Notes: a model not told the origin generated them from the sequence alone. Counted from the first letter of the stretch, positions 1 through 10,838 are shown. The stretch: 64,000 nt of DNA from Limnohabitans sp. Rim11 (GCF_001269365.1 NZ_CXOM01000001.1:124090-188089), one strand, 5' to 3'. Program-made: numbers and translations.

Positions 1-1340
1 ACTTGGTCTTCTGCGTCATTCAACTCAGAGAAACCATTGCCAAATTCGCGACCGGTGATGTAAAGCTCAAAACGCTCGGTCACTTCGGGGCGCTCGTCGT
101 TGGCACGGGCCAAGGGTGAAATTTCGGTGGGGTGTTCCATGATGAAGGTGGGTTCCCACAATTTTTCTTCCACGGTTTCTTCGAAGTACAGCACCTGCAA
201 ACCGGCCAAAGTTTTCTTGGACAGATTGTTCTTGGCTTCGCTCATGCCCAGCTTTTGCAAGGCTTGAATCAGCCAAGCGGCGTCGTCCACTTTGTCGCCA
301 GCTTCGGTGTGTTTGATGATGGCTTCACGAATGGTGAGGCGAGCAAAAGGCTTGGCCAAATCGACGGGCTTGCCAGCATATGAGAGCTGCAAATGGCCGA
401 CGGCTTTCATGGCGGCATCGCGTACCAATTCTTCGGTAAAGCCCATCAAGTCTTGGTAGTTCCAATAAGCCGCATAGAACTCCATCATGGTGAATTCTGG
501 GTTGTGGCGAACGGAAATGCCTTCGTTGCGGAAGTTGCGATTGATTTCAAACACGCGTTCGAATCCACCTACCAACAAACGCTTCAAGTACAACTCGGGC
601 GCAATGCGCAAGAACATTTCTTGGTCCAGGGCATTGTGGTGAGTGACAAACGGACGTGCATTGGCACCGCCTGGAATGGGGTGCAACATGGGCGTTTCAA
701 CTTCTAAGAAGTTGTGCTTCACCATGAAGTCCCGAATGCCGCTCACGGCCTTGCTGCGCGCCGTAAAGCGTTTGCGCGCGTCTTCGTCCATCATCAAGTC
801 AACATAGCGCTGACGGTATTTGATTTCTTGATCGGCCACGCCGTGGAACTTGTCAGGCATGGGGCGCAAGCTCTTGGTGAGCATGCGCACGCTAGAAGCG
901 TGAAGCGATAACTCTCCCATTTTTGTTTTGAACAAGTAGCCCTCAGCGGCCACGATGTCGCCCAAGTCCCAATGCTTGAAATCGTTGTAGGCCTCTTCGC
1001 CAATGTCATCGCGTGTGACATAAATTTGAAACCGACCTGTGGCATCTTGCAAGGTGGCAAAGCTGGCCTTGCCCATCACGCGTTTGAGCATCATGCGGCC
1101 GGCAATTTTGGCTTTGACAGGTGTCACGCCTTCGCCCTTTAAAGCTTCTGCTGCTTTGTCGCCGTGTGCAGCTGTCAGTTCGTCCGCATGGTGTTCAGGT
1201 TTGAAGTCGTTGGGGAAGGCCACGCCTTTGCCTTGGGCTTGCGCTTCACGCAGGGCCTTGAGCTTGTTGCGGCGTTCTGCAATCAGCTGGTTCTCGTCAA
1301 CGACGGGGGTGGTTTGATTTTCTGCTGGCGTGTCTGACAT
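1..1340 (-). CDS. lysS: Lysyl-tRNA synthetase (class II), 3' end cut by window edge
   Basis: Charges tRNA-Lys with lysine in the cytoplasm. About 446 codons are visible and the frame is still open at position 1, so roughly the last 60 residues, including class II motif 3, lie outside. The ATG at 1340 gives MSDTPAENQ. An OB-fold anticodon-binding region follows ([19 protein letters not shown]), then the class II catalytic domain with motif 1 ([20 protein letters not shown]) and motif 2 ([11 protein letters not shown] at about residue 265). Diverges from the YggT gene; the 121 bases between them must hold both promoters. The N-terminal 40 residues are charged and variable, as usual in LysRS. 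Confidence 0.96.
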   Translation of the reverse strand, partial: MSDTPAENQTTPVVDENQLIAERRNKLKALREAQAQGKGVAFPNDFKPEHHADELTAAHGDKAAEALKGEGVTPVKAKIAGRMMLKRVMGKASFATLQDATGRFQIYVTRDDIGEEAYNDFKHWDLGDIVAAEGYLFKTKMGELSLHASSVRMLTKSLRPMPDKFHGVADQEIKYRQRYVDLMMDEDARKRFTARSKAVSGIRDFMVKHNFLEVETPMLHPIPGGANARPFVTHHNALDQEMFLRIAPELYLKRLLVGGFERVFEINRNFRNEGISVRHNPEFTMMEFYAAYWNYQDLMGFTEELVRDAAMKAVGHLQLSYAGKPVDLAKPFARLTIREAIIKHTEAGDKVDDAAWLIQALQKLGMSEAKNNLSKKTLAGLQVLYFEETVEEKLWEPTFIMEHPTEISPLARANDERPEVTERFELYITGREFGNGFSELNDAEDQ

Positions 1341-1461
1341 GGATTGCACTTAATGAGTGAGGGCGGTTTAAAACCCGTAAAAACGCTGAATGACAGCGCG
1401 AACCCGTTATTTTACGATTCCTTCGGGCTGCCGCTATCATGCACACACTTGGAGGACTTCT

Positions 1462-2007
1462 GTGTTTCTACAAATTGTCAATTTGATCTTGGATGTAGCC
1501 ACCGGTTTGGTGGGTGGGGCCTGTTTGATGCGCTTGGTGATGCAATGGCAGCGTTTGCCTTTTCAGAACCCCATTGGTCGCTTTGTGTTTGCTGTAACCG
1601 ATTGGTTGGTGATGCCCCTTAGGCGCATATTGCCCGCAGTCGGTCGATTGGACACGTCCAGCTTGGCGGCGGCTTGGCTGATGAAGCTGAGCCATTTGCT
1701 GGTGATGTGGGCCTTGGGGGGCGCACAAGCCGCATTGCTGGGTGTTTTGATTGCCAGCCTGTTTGGTGTGCTTCACTGGCTGGTCTCTGGCTTGAGCGCC
1801 ATTATTTTGCTGTATGCCATCTTGTCCTGGGTTCAGCCCAATAGTGGCAGCATGATGTTGTTGTCACGCATTGTGGAGCCTTGGCTGGCACCCATTCGGA
1901 ATGCCATTCCGCAACCAGGCGGCATTGACCTGTCGCCGCTGGTGCTGTTGGTCATCTTGCAAATTGCCGGCATGTTGCTGGCGGGTTTGCAGTACGGCGG
2001 GTTTTAA
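1462..2007 (+). CDS. YggT family integral membrane protein
   Basis: A 181-residue hydrophobic protein of the YggT family (Pfam YGGT). The family sits in the inner membrane; roles in osmotic tolerance or division-related processes have been suggested, but the exact function is not settled. Two YGGT-type repeats are visible, each with paired membrane segments: residues 1-60 and about 95-180, the second containing the ILSWVQP and PWLAPIRNAIP motifs typical of the family. I chose the GTG at 1462 because GGAGG at 1451-1455 lies 6 bases upstream and the family begins close to its first helix. An in-frame ATG at 1390 would add 24 atypical residues. Converges with accD. Confidence 0.85.
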   Translation: MFLQIVNLILDVATGLVGGACLMRLVMQWQRLPFQNPIGRFVFAVTDWLVMPLRRILPAVGRLDTSSLAAAWLMKLSHLLVMWALGGAQAALLGVLIASLFGVLHWLVSGLSAIILLYAILSWVQPNSGSMMLLSRIVEPWLAPIRNAIPQPGGIDLSPLVLLVILQIAGMLLAGLQYGGF

Positions 2008-2009
2008 GG

Positions 2010-2030
2010 GCAGCGGACGGCGTCCGCTGC
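2010..2030. terminator. Hairpin between convergent yggT and accD
   Basis: A perfect 9-bp stem, GCAGCGGAC/GTCCGCTGC, with the three-base loop GGC begins 3 bases after the yggT stop. No long T run follows on either strand, so intrinsic termination is plausible but not certain. A second hairpin, GCTGAC-GGC-GTCAGC at 2046-2060, overlaps the last codons of accD. Confidence 0.45.
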
Positions 2031-2042
2031 TTCTGATCAAGG

Positions 2043-2915
2043 TCAGCTGACGGCGTCAGCAGATTGGCGTGTCAACATGGCCAATGTGTTGGCCACAGTC
2101 ATCTTCAATTCACGGCGATCGCAAATGAAGTCGATAGCGCCTTTTTCTTGCAAGAACTCGGCGCGTTGGAAACCTTCTGGCAAGGTGACGCGCACAGTGC
2201 TTTCAATCACGCGGGGGCCCGCAAAGCCAATCAGGGCCTTGGGCTCAGCAATGACCACGTCGCCCATGAAGGCAAAACCCGCAGACACGCCGCCCATGGT
2301 GGGGTCGGTGAGCACGCTGATATAGGGCAAGCCTTTTTTGGCCAGGCGTGTCAGTGACGCATTGGTTTTGGCCATTTGCATCAAGGACAACAAGCCCTCT
2401 TGCATGCGCGCACCGCCGGTAGCCGTGAAGCAAATGAACGGAACTTTTTGTTCGATGGCGGTTTCAACGCCGCGCACAAAACGCTCGCCCACCACGGAGC
2501 CCATGCTGCCGCCCATGAAATCAAATTCGAAGCAAGCGGCCACCACGTTGATGCTGTGGATGGCACCGCCCATGACCACCAAGGCGTCGGTTTCGCCGGT
2601 GTTGCTCATGGCTTCTTTGATGCGCTCGGGGTACTTGCGGCTGTCTTTGAATTTCAAAGCGTCGACGGGCACCACTTCTTGGCCAATTTCGTAGCGGCCT
2701 TCATTGTCCAAAAAGCTGTTCAGACGGGCACGTGCGCCAATGCGGTGGTGGTGGCTGCAAGTGGGACAAACGTTTTGGTTTTGCTCCAAGTCAGTTTTGT
2801 AAAGCACGGATTCGCACTGGGGGCACTTGATCCACAAGCCTTCTGGCACGCTGCGGCGGTCGGCCGGGTCGGTGTGCAGAATTTTTGGGGGAAGCAGTTT
2901 TTCGAGCCAACTCAT
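2043..2915 (-). CDS. accD: Acetyl-CoA carboxylase carboxyltransferase subunit beta
   Basis: Carboxyltransferase beta chain of acetyl-CoA carboxylase, which works with AccA, AccB and AccC to make malonyl-CoA for fatty acid synthesis. 290 residues, normal for the family. The N-terminal four-Cys zinc ribbon is visible (CPQC and CPTC pairs, about residues 27-50), followed by the crotonase-fold carboxyltransferase domain with the conserved TGGARMQEG and GGVSAGFA segments. Start at 2915 ([12 protein letters not shown]) matches the conserved AccD N-terminus; upstream in-frame codons overlap trpA. It is the last gene of the leftward trp block, 22 bases after trpA, an arrangement common in Burkholderiales. 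Confidence 0.97.
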   Translation of the reverse strand: MSWLEKLLPPKILHTDPADRRSVPEGLWIKCPQCESVLYKTDLEQNQNVCPTCSHHHRIGARARLNSFLDNEGRYEIGQEVVPVDALKFKDSRKYPERIKEAMSNTGETDALVVMGGAIHSINVVAACFEFDFMGGSMGSVVGERFVRGVETAIEQKVPFICFTATGGARMQEGLLSLMQMAKTNASLTRLAKKGLPYISVLTDPTMGGVSAGFAFMGDVVIAEPKALIGFAGPRVIESTVRVTLPEGFQRAEFLQEKGAIDFICDRRELKMTVANTLAMLTRQSADAVS

Positions 2916-2937
2916 GTCGAGGTCCTTATGGATTGTT

Positions 2938-3747
2938 TCAGGCGTCCATGGCCTGGCGAATGCCACGCAAGAAGTCGCCAGCCACAGCCGCGACTTTATC
3001 GCGGGGTTCATTTTCTATCAATTGGATGATTTTGCTACCAATCACGACGGCATCGGCCACTTTGGCAATGGTTTGGGCCGTTTGGGCATCGCGAATGCCA
3101 AAGCCAACGCCCACCGGTATGCTCACTTTTTGGCGAATGCGGGGCAACATGGCCTCTACTTCGTCGGTGTTCAAGGCGCCTGAGCCTGTGACGCCCTTGA
3201 GCGACACGTAATACACATAGCCGCTGGCCACATCGGCCACTTGCTGCATGCGCTGATCGGTGCTGGTGGGGGCCAACAAGAAAATCAGGTCCATGCTGTG
3301 GGCGCGCAGTTTTGCCGCAAATTCAACGCATTCTTCGGGTGGGTAGTCCACCACCAAGACGCCGTCGATGCCGGCAGCTGAGGCGTCGCGAATGAAGCCG
3401 TCTTTGCCGTGCTTCAGGTCGTAGCGTTCAATGGGGTTGGCATAGCCCATCAGCACCACAGGCGTGGTGGTGTTGGTCTGTCTAAAGGCTTTCACCATGT
3501 CAATGACGTGGGAGGTGCCAATGCCAAATGCCAGGGCTTTGTCGCCGGCTTTTTGAATGACAGGGCCATCGGCTGAGGGGTCGCTAAAAGGAACACCCAA
3601 TTCAATGACGTCGGCGCCTGCAGCCACCATGGCATGCATTAATTCGGGCGTGACATCGGCAAAAGGAAAGCCTGCAGTCACGTAGGGGATGAGGGCCTGG
3701 CGGCCCGTGGCTTTCAGTTGTTGGAAGGTGGCTTCAATGCGGCTCAT
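2938..3747 (-). CDS. trpA: Tryptophan synthase alpha subunit
   Basis: Cleaves indole-3-glycerol phosphate to indole and glyceraldehyde-3-phosphate within the alpha2beta2 tryptophan synthase complex. 269 residues. The catalytic acids are at E49 ([11 protein letters not shown]) and D60 (SADGP), the same numbers as in the E. coli enzyme. The ATG at 3747 overlaps the trpB stop (ATGA, 3744-3747), so the two subunits are probably translationally coupled. The phosphate-binding GVGFGI loop is present near residue 213. No truncation or unusual feature. Confidence 0.97.
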   Translation of the reverse strand: MSRIEATFQQLKATGRQALIPYVTAGFPFADVTPELMHAMVAAGADVIELGVPFSDPSADGPVIQKAGDKALAFGIGTSHVIDMVKAFRQTNTTTPVVLMGYANPIERYDLKHGKDGFIRDASAAGIDGVLVVDYPPEECVEFAAKLRAHSMDLIFLLAPTSTDQRMQQVADVASGYVYYVSLKGVTGSGALNTDEVEAMLPRIRQKVSIPVGVGFGIRDAQTAQTIAKVADAVVIGSKIIQLIENEPRDKVAAVAGDFLRGIRQAMDA

Positions 3748-5039
3748 TTGACAACTTTCACAATTTGCTCGCCCATGGGCAAACCACCTTTGACGCCTTG
3801 GCCTTGGCAGCTGGGGCGGCAGTAGAAATCGGCTTGGCTCAGGTCGGCCACAGTGCCGATGTCTTTGTCGCCACGGCCCGACAAGTTGACCAAAATAGAT
3901 TGATCGGGCTTCATGGTGGCGGCCAATTTTTTGGCATAGGCCACTGCATGGCTGGACTCGAGGGCAGGGATGATGCCTTCGGTGCGGCACAAGTAATGGA
4001 AGGCGTCCAATGCTTCCTGGTCGGTGATACCGACGTATTCGGCACGGCCAATGTCTTTGAGGAAAGCGTGCTCAGGGCCTACGCCTGGATAGTCCAAGCC
4101 CGCGCTGATGCTGTGCGTTTCTGTAATTTGACCGTTGTCGTCTTGCAAGATATAGGTGCGGTTGCCGTGTAACACGCCTGGACTACCGCGCTGCAAAGAG
4201 GCAGAGTGTTTGCCGCTTTCTAAGCCTTCACCCGCCGCTTCAACGCCAATCAAGCGTGTGTTCTTGTGGTTGATGTAGGGGTAGAAAATACCCATGGCAT
4301 TGGAGCCGCCGCCCACGCAGGCAATGACCGCATCGGGTTGTTGGCTGTGCAAGCCGGTTTGCGCCAAAAGGGTCGGCATTTGCTCGAGGCATTCGTTGCC
4401 AATAACGCTTTGAAAATCGCGAACCATCATGGGGTAAGGGTGTGGGCCGGCCACAGTACCAATGATGTAAAAAGTATTGTCGACATTGGCGACCCAGTCG
4501 CGCATCGCTTCGTTCAAGGCGTCTTTGAGGGTGCGGCTTCCTGAAGTTACGGGAACCACGGTAGCGCCCAAGAGTTTCATGCGGTACACATTGGGACTTT
4601 GACGTTTGACGTCTTCCGCGCCCATATAAACCACACACTCAAGACCGTAGCGGGCGCAGATGGTGGCCGTGGCCACACCGTGTTGCCCCGCGCCTGTTTC
4701 GGCAATGATGCGCGGCTTGCCCATGCGCTTGGCCAGCATGGCTTGGCCAATGGTGTTGTTGATTTTGTGCGCGCCGGTATGGTTCAAGTCTTCGCGCTTC
4801 AAATAGGTTTGCGCACCGCCCACTTCACGGCTCATGCGAGCAGCGTGGTAAATGGGGGAGGGACGACCTACAAAGTGCGCCAGCTCGTATTTGAACTCGG
4901 CCAAAAATTCTGGGTCGTTTTGGTACTTGGCGTAGGCTTCGCGCAATTCAAGGATGGCGTGCGTCAGGGTTTCGCTGACGAAGCTGCCGCCGTAAATGCC
5001 AAAGTGGCCAGAGGCATCGGGTTGTTGGTAATTGGACAT
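3744..5039 (-). CDS. trpB: Tryptophan synthase beta subunit
   Basis: PLP enzyme that condenses indole with serine to make tryptophan. 431 residues, about 30 longer than E. coli TrpB; the excess is a C-terminal tail after the GRGDKD segment that carries two Cys (FYCRPSC) and is common in betaproteobacterial homologues. K92 in HTGAHKINN is the PLP Schiff-base lysine, and the glycine-rich phosphate loop GGGSNAMG is present. Start at 5039 ([14 protein letters not shown]) lies 4 bases downstream of the trpF stop; an upstream in-frame ATG would overlap trpF. Next gene is trpA with a 4-base overlap. Confidence 0.97.
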   Translation of the reverse strand: MSNYQQPDASGHFGIYGGSFVSETLTHAILELREAYAKYQNDPEFLAEFKYELAHFVGRPSPIYHAARMSREVGGAQTYLKREDLNHTGAHKINNTIGQAMLAKRMGKPRIIAETGAGQHGVATATICARYGLECVVYMGAEDVKRQSPNVYRMKLLGATVVPVTSGSRTLKDALNEAMRDWVANVDNTFYIIGTVAGPHPYPMMVRDFQSVIGNECLEQMPTLLAQTGLHSQQPDAVIACVGGGSNAMGIFYPYINHKNTRLIGVEAAGEGLESGKHSASLQRGSPGVLHGNRTYILQDDNGQITETHSISAGLDYPGVGPEHAFLKDIGRAEYVGITDQEALDAFHYLCRTEGIIPALESSHAVAYAKKLAATMKPDQSILVNLSGRGDKDIGTVADLSQADFYCRPSCQGQGVKGGLPMGEQIVKVVK

Positions 5040-5043
5040 GGTG

Positions 5044-5727
5044 TTATTCAATGGCATCGGCTGCTTTGACTGCAGCCACAAATTCTTGGATTTTTCGGGC
5101 ATCTTTGAGGCCTTTTTGGCCCTCTAGCTCGACACCCGAGCTGACATCAACGGCCAAAGACAGGGCTTTAGGCCGAAGCTGGCGAATGCCATCGGTCACA
5201 TTTGCAGGCGTCAATCCACCACTCAAAACGAGGTGAGCGTTGACGTTTGGAGGAAGCTGTGACCAATTGAATGTTTTCCCGCCACCGCCATAACCGTCAA
5301 CATGAGCGTCGAGCAGAATGGCCTGGGCATTTGAATAATCTTGGCAGAATTTTACCAAGTCAAACGAGGCGGTGTTGTCGGTGGGAATTCTGGCCGCGCG
5401 CCAGTAGGGGCGTTGTACGGCTTGGGCTATACGATCGCATTCGGCGGGGGATTCGTCGCCATGAAACTGAAGCAGGGCATTGGGCACGGCTTCACAAGCG
5501 ACCTGAACTTCTTGCAGGCTGGCGTTGGCAAACAAGAGAACGGGCGTGAGGCCCGGTGGCAACAGTTTGGCCAAGACACCCGCACGCTCTGGGCTCACGT
5601 ACCGGGCGCTTTTGGGGTACATCACAAAGCCAATGGCATGCGCGCCTGCTGTGACGCACGCCAAAACATCGTCCTCGCGAGTGAGGCCGCAAATTTTGAT
5701 GAAAGTGTTGGGTCTGTCCGTGGTCAT
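5044..5727 (-). CDS. trpF: Phosphoribosylanthranilate isomerase
   Basis: Converts N-(5'-phosphoribosyl)anthranilate to CdRP, the step before indole-glycerol phosphate synthase. 227 residues, TIM barrel. The conserved N-terminal KICGLTRED places the catalytic cysteine at C13, and the general acid is the Asp in [11 protein letters not shown] chose the ATG at 5727, 14 bases after the truA stop. No clear Shine-Dalgarno is seen, so a slightly longer product overlapping truA cannot be excluded. trpE, trpG, trpD and trpC are not in the window, which is usual for the split trp genes of Burkholderiales. Confidence 0.94.
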   Translation of the reverse strand: MTTDRPNTFIKICGLTREDDVLACVTAGAHAIGFVMYPKSARYVSPERAGVLAKLLPPGLTPVLLFANASLQEVQVACEAVPNALLQFHGDESPAECDRIAQAVQRPYWRAARIPTDNTASFDLVKFCQDYSNAQAILLDAHVDGYGGGGKTFNWSQLPPNVNAHLVLSGGLTPANVTDGIRQLRPKALSLAVDVSSGVELEGQKGLKDARKIQEFVAAVKAADAIE

Positions 5728-5741
5728 TGTGAGGGTCAGGC

Positions 5742-6524
5742 TCAGGGCAACCAATGAAAGGGTGGGGTGGCGGTAGGCAGTCCCCATTGTGGATCGTACA
5801 CCGGCCCTTGAAAGTACAAGCCATCAGGCGAGAAAGTGGGGGCTGCAGCATCCCTGCTTTGGCTGGCAATGACTTGGGCCATCCATTCAGGCGGTTGAAA
5901 GCCTTGGCCAATGGCCACCATGCAGCCCATGATGTTGCGAATCATATGGTGCAAAAAGGCATTGCCTTCAAATTCAAAGCGCCAGTAGGGCCCATGCCGG
6001 TGAATGTCGACGCGCATCATGGTTTTGATGGGCGACAAGGCTTGGCAACTGCTGGCTCTGAACGAAGAAAAGTCGTGCTCGCCCAATAAATACAGAGCAG
6101 CTTTGCGCATGGCCTCCTCATCCAGGCTTCTGTAAACCCAACCAACACGCCCCGACTCTAAGCTGGGCCGAACAGGTGATTCCAAAACGATGTAGGCATA
6201 TCGGCGCGACAAGGCACTGCCACGTGCGTGAAAATCCTGTGGAACTTCTTGAGCCCATTGCACAGAAATATCATCGGGCAAATAACGGTTGGTGCCTCGG
6301 ATCCAAGACCCCATGTCGCGCTCAAGGGGGGTGTCAAAGTGAACCACTTGCATCAAGCCGTGAACGCCTGCATCGGTTCGCCCTGCGCACAAAGTGGTGA
6401 CCTTTTGCGTGGTGAATTCTTTCAGGGCCTTTTCCAATTTGTCTTGGATGGTCAGGCCAGTGCTTTGGCTTTGCCAGCCTTGATAGGGCTGACCATTGTA
6501 GGAAATGCCCAGCGCAATTCTCAC
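5742..6524 (-). CDS. truA: tRNA pseudouridine(38-40) synthase
   Basis: Isomerises U38, U39 and U40 in the anticodon stem of tRNAs. 260 residues, typical length. The catalytic aspartate is D51 in the conserved CAGRTDAGVHG motif, and the start MRIALGISYNGQPYQGWQ matches the family N-terminus. Its ATG overlaps the fimV stop (ATGA, 6521-6524). The fimV-truA-trpF order is a standing feature of Burkholderiales and suggests co-transcription with the leu/asd genes upstream. Confidence 0.96.
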   Translation of the reverse strand: MRIALGISYNGQPYQGWQSQSTGLTIQDKLEKALKEFTTQKVTTLCAGRTDAGVHGLMQVVHFDTPLERDMGSWIRGTNRYLPDDISVQWAQEVPQDFHARGSALSRRYAYIVLESPVRPSLESGRVGWVYRSLDEEAMRKAALYLLGEHDFSSFRASSCQALSPIKTMMRVDIHRHGPYWRFEFEGNAFLHHMIRNIMGCMVAIGQGFQPPEWMAQVIASQSRDAAAPTFSPDGLYFQGPVYDPQWGLPTATPPFHWLP

Positions 6525-7867
6525 AGCGTTCTCTTTGAAGAAGCTGGCGATTCATGTTCGCTGGCCGATTGACGCGTTTGCGCATTGAGGTCTAGGTTCA
6601 AAGCCGCAATGTCTGGCGGAAGTTCTAAAGGACTGGTCGGCTTTAAAGAACTGCTTGATTCGGATTTTTGATTGGGCGGCGTCAAGGTGCTCAAAGCCAA
6701 TGAGGTTTTTCGACTTTGAATTCTCAAGCCTGCACCGACCGTCAGAATGCCCAGCAGTGTGAGGGCGGCCCAAAGGTAAGAGCTTTTGTGGGGCGATTCA
6801 AGCAAATGCTTGATATTGAGCCAGCCTGAACCTGCATCGATGGCCGTGGTTTTTTGTTTGGCAGCATGGGCCACTGTTTGGGCACTCGGGGAGGTCAACT
6901 GCACCAGTTCATTGACATTGTTTTGCAGGGCATTCAATTGCTTTTGGGCGTCAATTAATGCGCGCTGTGCAGCCAAGCGGGTTTCTTCATTCTGCTTTTC
7001 AATTCGGGCTTGGGTCAGCTTGAGTTGATCGACGCTTTCTTCTGAATTTTTGGGTGCAGGCGTATCTAGCCCAACCTTGCCAGCCAATTGTTTGGACGGT
7101 GCTTGGCCTTTGACGAGCTGAGTATTTTGTGAGGCCGCTTGTGAATAGGCGATAAATTCTTTTTGCTGAGCCACCAAAAATTGACGCGCTTCGTCAGCTG
7201 GGATGGCACGCACTGCGGTGGAGGTCGGCGCTTTGAGGACTGCACCGGCACGCAATAAATTGACATTGCCTTGAATAAACGCGTCGGGTTGGTTTTTGAG
7301 TAAAGCCACCAACATTTGCTGCATGCTCATGTCTTCAATGAGCCACTTTTGGATGATTTGGCTGGCACTCTCGCCTTTTTGAACCACATGCTCTGCAGGC
7401 AAGTCTGGCAGCTTGGGTGAGGGCATTGGGGTGGGCGCAGAAGCCAATTGCAAAGGCGTTGCCGCTTGTGTCGGTTTGGCCTTTAGCATCAATGTGAACG
7501 CTTTGACCCATTTGGATGAGGCCGTTTGCGCCTCAATCAACAAGTCGACAAAATTGTCTGAAAAACTTTGAGGACTGGAAAGACGAATCCGTTGATTGCC
7601 TTCCTTCGTTTCAAAAAGTTCAATTTGCAATTGACCGACAGAAGGCGTGTAAACAAGCCCCAGTTGGTTAAACCTTTCAGCCGGTGCAACTTTGACAACC
7701 AGTTGCCCCCATTCTTCAGGGCTTGCATTGATCACACCGAATTCGGCACGAAGCGGCTCCCCTTTGTGTGATTGCACTTCGATGCCCGCCAGTGTCAGTG
7801 CCTGCGCACTGAAGCTACAACCTATCCAAAAGACCAGGCGGGCAAAGAAGAGTGCGCTTCTGAACAT
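6521..7867 (-). CDS. fimV: FimV-like cell-envelope protein, short form
   Basis: 448 residues with a signal peptide (MFRSALFFARLVFWIGCSFSAQA), a FimV N-terminal beta domain (about 24-135: LAGIEVQSHKGEPLRAEF), a LysM-like stretch around 160-215 (VVQKGESASQIIQKWL), a coiled coil near 275-325 and one membrane span near 365 (SYLWAALTLLGILTVGAGL). Pseudomonas FimV organises type IV pilus assembly and twitching through a peptidoglycan-binding periplasmic part and a TPR/C-terminal cytoplasmic domain. Here only about 60 residues follow the membrane span and no TPR or FimV C-terminal domain is seen. That makes the protein about half the Pseudomonas length. The short form may act in peptidoglycan or polar organisation rather than in pili. 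Confidence 0.85.
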   Translation of the reverse strand: MFRSALFFARLVFWIGCSFSAQALTLAGIEVQSHKGEPLRAEFGVINASPEEWGQLVVKVAPAERFNQLGLVYTPSVGQLQIELFETKEGNQRIRLSSPQSFSDNFVDLLIEAQTASSKWVKAFTLMLKAKPTQAATPLQLASAPTPMPSPKLPDLPAEHVVQKGESASQIIQKWLIEDMSMQQMLVALLKNQPDAFIQGNVNLLRAGAVLKAPTSTAVRAIPADEARQFLVAQQKEFIAYSQAASQNTQLVKGQAPSKQLAGKVGLDTPAPKNSEESVDQLKLTQARIEKQNEETRLAAQRALIDAQKQLNALQNNVNELVQLTSPSAQTVAHAAKQKTTAIDAGSGWLNIKHLLESPHKSSYLWAALTLLGILTVGAGLRIQSRKTSLALSTLTPPNQKSESSSSLKPTSPLELPPDIAALNLDLNAQTRQSASEHESPASSKRTL

Positions 7868-7887
7868 GTAGTCGATTTGATGGGCCC

Positions 7888-9015
7888 TTAGGCGTCCAAC
7901 AAAATGCGCAACATGCGGCGAAGTGGTTCAGCAGCACCCCACAGCAATTGATCGCCGATGGTGAATGCGCCCACGTACTCAGGGCCCATGGCCAGCTTGC
8001 GAATGCGGCCCACAGGAATGGTCATGGTGCCAGTGACGGCCACAGGCGTGAGGTCTTTCAAAGTGGCTTCACGTGTGTTGGGAACCACTTTGACCCACTG
8101 GTTGTCGGCAGCGATCATGGCTTCGATGTCGGCCACGGGCACGTCTTTTTTGAGCTTGAAGGTCAGTGCCTGGCTGTGGCAACGCATGGCGCCAACCCGA
8201 ACGCAGAAGCCATCGACCGGTATGGCTGAAGAATTGAAGGCTTCGCCAAGACCCAAAATTTTGTTAGTCTCGGCCATGCCTTTCCACTCTTCTTTGGACA
8301 TGCCGTTGCCCAAATCTTTGTCGATCCAAGGAATGAGTGAGCCGCCCAGTGGCACGCCAAAGTTGGCAGTTTCTTCACCAGTCAAAGCGCGTTGCTTGGC
8401 GATGACTTTGCGATCGATTTCCAGAATGGCGCTCTTTGGATCGTCGAGCAAAGCTTTGACTTCGGAATTTAAAGTGCCGTACTGTGTGAGCAATTCGCGC
8501 ATGTGTTGCGCGCCACCGCCAGAGGCAGCTTGGTAAGTTTGAGTACTCATCCACTCGACCAAACCGGCTTTGTACAAAGCGCCGACGCCCATCAGCATGC
8601 AGCTGACGGTGCAATTGCCGCCAACCCAATTCTTGCCGCCATTCTTCAAAGCAGATTGAATGACGGGCATGTTGACCGGATCCAAAATGATCACAGCGTC
8701 TTTTTCCATGCGCAGTGTGGAGGCTGCGTCAATCCAATGACCGTTCCAGCCTGCTGCTCGTAACTTGGGGAAAACTTCGGTGGTGTAGTCGCCGCCTTGG
8801 GCGGTGATGATGATGTCGCAACGCTTCAAGGCATCGATGTTGAAGGCATCTTGCAGCGTCGTTTCATTTTTGGCCATGGCGGGCGCTTTGCCGCCCGAGT
8901 TGGAGGTGGAGAAAAACAAAGGTTCAATCAAACCAAAGTCGCCCTCGGCTTGCATGCGGTCCATCAAGACGGAACCGACCATGCCGCGCCAGCCTACAAG
9001 TCCTACCAATTTCAT
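7888..9015 (-). CDS. asd: Aspartate-semialdehyde dehydrogenase
   Basis: Reduces aspartyl phosphate to aspartate semialdehyde for lysine/diaminopimelate, threonine and methionine synthesis. 375 residues. The NADP-binding GWRGMVGS motif is at the N-terminus. The catalytic cysteine is C135 ([12 protein letters not shown]), matching E. coli Asd numbering. A conserved late histidine lies in the [14 protein letters not shown] segment. Lies between leuB and fimV, 72 bases after leuB and 20 bases before fimV. The gap to leuB contains a 7-bp inverted repeat. Confidence 0.97.
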   Translation of the reverse strand: MKLVGLVGWRGMVGSVLMDRMQAEGDFGLIEPLFFSTSNSGGKAPAMAKNETTLQDAFNIDALKRCDIIITAQGGDYTTEVFPKLRAAGWNGHWIDAASTLRMEKDAVIILDPVNMPVIQSALKNGGKNWVGGNCTVSCMLMGVGALYKAGLVEWMSTQTYQAASGGGAQHMRELLTQYGTLNSEVKALLDDPKSAILEIDRKVIAKQRALTGEETANFGVPLGGSLIPWIDKDLGNGMSKEEWKGMAETNKILGLGEAFNSSAIPVDGFCVRVGAMRCHSQALTFKLKKDVPVADIEAMIAADNQWVKVVPNTREATLKDLTPVAVTGTMTIPVGRIRKLAMGPEYVGAFTIGDQLLWGAAEPLRRMLRILLDA

Positions 9016-9050
9016 GTCATCACCCTTTCAATGTTAATTTTGAGATTCCG

Positions 9051-9079
9051 ACTCGTCGAGCCGGAAGGGCATGACGAGT
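9051..9079. other. Small inverted repeat between leuB and asd
   Basis: ACTCGTC at 9051-9057 and GACGAGT at 9073-9079 form a 7-bp stem around a 15-base loop in the 72-base leuB-asd gap. There is no T run in the direction of transcription, so it is not a classical terminator. It may be a processing or partial attenuation site, or chance. Confidence 0.25.
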
Positions 9080-9087
9080 TTTGAGCT

Positions 9088-10173
9088 TTAGCTCTTTGTC
9101 GTTTTCGTAATGGCTTTCACAACGGCTTCGCCCATTTCAAGCGTGCTAACCTTTTGTGTGCCTTCTGACCAGATGTCTACCGTACGCAAACCCGAGGCAA
9201 GCACAGACTTGACAGCCGTCTCAATGCGATCGGCGGCTTGGGCTTGGTTCAGTGAAAAACGTAACATCATTGCTGCAGACAGTATTGTAGCCAATGGGTT
9301 TGCAATACCCTTACCGGCAATGTCGGGTGCGCTGCCATGGCTTGGCTCGTACAAACCTTGGTTTTTGACGTTCAAGCTGGCGGAGGGCAGCATGCCAATG
9401 GAGCCTGTCAACATGGAGGCCTCGTCGGACAAAATGTCGCCAAACATGTTGCCAGTGACCACGACGTCAAATTTCTTGGGTTCTTTGACCAATTGCATGG
9501 CTGCGTTGTCAACGTACATGTGATCGAGCGCGACATCGGGATATTCTTTGTGGACATCTGTGACCACATCTTTCCAAAACTGGAAAGTCTCCAGCACATT
9601 GGACTTGTCAACGCTGGTGACCTTCTTGCCGCGCTTGCGAGCGGCTTGGAAGGCAACGTGTGCAATGCGTTCGATTTCGGGGCGTGAATAGCGCATGGTG
9701 TCGAAAGCTTCTTCGGCACCAGGAAAGTGACCATCGATGGCCACGCGGCGGCCGCGGGGCTGACCAAAATAGATATCACCTGTCAGTTCGCGAATGATCA
9801 GAATGTCGAGGCCCGAAATGAGTTCAGGCTTGAGGCTGGAAGCACCGACCAATTGCTCGTAGCAAATGGCAGGGCGGAAGTTGGCAAACAGGCCCATGTT
9901 TTTGCGCAATCCCAAAATGGCTTGTTCGGGGCGCAAAGGACGGTCGAGTTTGTCGTATTTCCAATCGCCTACGGCGCCAAACAATACTGCGTCTGATTGC
10001 ATGGCCAATTTCAAAGTGGATTCTGGCAAGGGATGGCCATGCGCTTCATAAGCGGCGCCGCCCACCAGGGCTTCTTCCATTTCAAATTTCAAGTCGAGGA
10101 CGTTTAAAACCTTGACGGCTTCTGCAACGATTTCGGTACCAATGCCGTCACCCGGCAGAACTGCAATTTTCAT
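9088..10173 (-). CDS. leuB: 3-isopropylmalate dehydrogenase
   Basis: NAD-dependent oxidative decarboxylation of 3-isopropylmalate to 2-ketoisocaproate in leucine synthesis. 361 residues. The start [15 protein letters not shown] is the conserved N-terminus of the isocitrate/isopropylmalate dehydrogenase family, so the ATG at 10173 is preferred over an upstream in-frame one. Substrate-binding arginines and the YFGQPRG segment (about residue 140), the Lys/Asp metal site ([19 protein letters not shown]) and the NAD-binding [18 protein letters not shown] motif are all present. It lies 20 bases downstream of leuD. Confidence 0.97.
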   Translation of the reverse strand: MKIAVLPGDGIGTEIVAEAVKVLNVLDLKFEMEEALVGGAAYEAHGHPLPESTLKLAMQSDAVLFGAVGDWKYDKLDRPLRPEQAILGLRKNMGLFANFRPAICYEQLVGASSLKPELISGLDILIIRELTGDIYFGQPRGRRVAIDGHFPGAEEAFDTMRYSRPEIERIAHVAFQAARKRGKKVTSVDKSNVLETFQFWKDVVTDVHKEYPDVALDHMYVDNAAMQLVKEPKKFDVVVTGNMFGDILSDEASMLTGSIGMLPSASLNVKNQGLYEPSHGSAPDIAGKGIANPLATILSAAMMLRFSLNQAQAADRIETAVKSVLASGLRTVDIWSEGTQKVSTLEMGEAVVKAITKTTKS

Positions 10174-10193
10174 GATGTGTTCTCTTGTAGATA

Positions 10194-10838
10194 TTAAGCA
10201 ACGTGCGCCAACCAAGGCTTGGTGGCCAAACGCTCGGCTTCAAAGGCTTTGATTTTTTCTGCGTGACGCAGGGTCAAACCGATATCGTCAAGACCATTGA
10301 GCAAACAGTATTTGCGGAAGGCTTGAACATCAAATGGAATCTCTTCGCCTTGAGGGCGAACCACCACCTGACGCTCTAAATCGATGGTGAGTTGGAAGCC
10401 AGGAAATGCCGCTACTTCATCAAACAATTTGCCCACGACGTTCTCGGGCAGCACGATTGGGAGCAGGCCGTTTTTGAAACAGTTGTTGAAGAAGATGTCG
10501 GCAAAACTGGGCGCAATCACGGCGCGAAAGCCAAATTGGTCAATGGCCCAAGGGGCGTGTTCGCGTGAAGAGCCGCAGCCAAAGTTTTTGCGGGCCAACA
10601 AAATTGAAGCGCCCTGATAGCGTGATTGGTTGAGCACAAAATCGGGATTGGGCTTGCGGCTGGCAGGATCTTGACCGGGGAAGCCGGCATCCAAATAGCG
10701 CCATTCGTCAAACAAGTTAGGGCCGAAGCCGGTCTTGCGAATGGACTTGAGAAATTGCTTAGGGATGATGGCGTCTGTGTCGACGTTCTCACGGTCCATT
10801 GGGGCCACCAGGCCTTTGTGCACATTGAATTTTTGCAT
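10194..10838 (-). CDS. leuD: 3-isopropylmalate dehydratase small subunit
   Basis: Swivelling-domain partner of LeuC; together they isomerise 2-isopropylmalate to 3-isopropylmalate. 214 residues. The ATG at 10838 gives [28 protein letters not shown], the conserved LeuD start with the DTD..IP motif. The [12 protein letters not shown] substrate-recognition segment is intact. Follows leuC after a 45-base gap and precedes leuB, as part of a leuCDB operon. Confidence 0.97.
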   Translation of the reverse strand: MQKFNVHKGLVAPMDRENVDTDAIIPKQFLKSIRKTGFGPNLFDEWRYLDAGFPGQDPASRKPNPDFVLNQSRYQGASILLARKNFGCGSSREHAPWAIDQFGFRAVIAPSFADIFFNNCFKNGLLPIVLPENVVGKLFDEVAAFPGFQLTIDLERQVVVRPQGEEIPFDVQAFRKYCLLNGLDDIGLTLRHAEKIKAFEAERLATKPWLAHVA

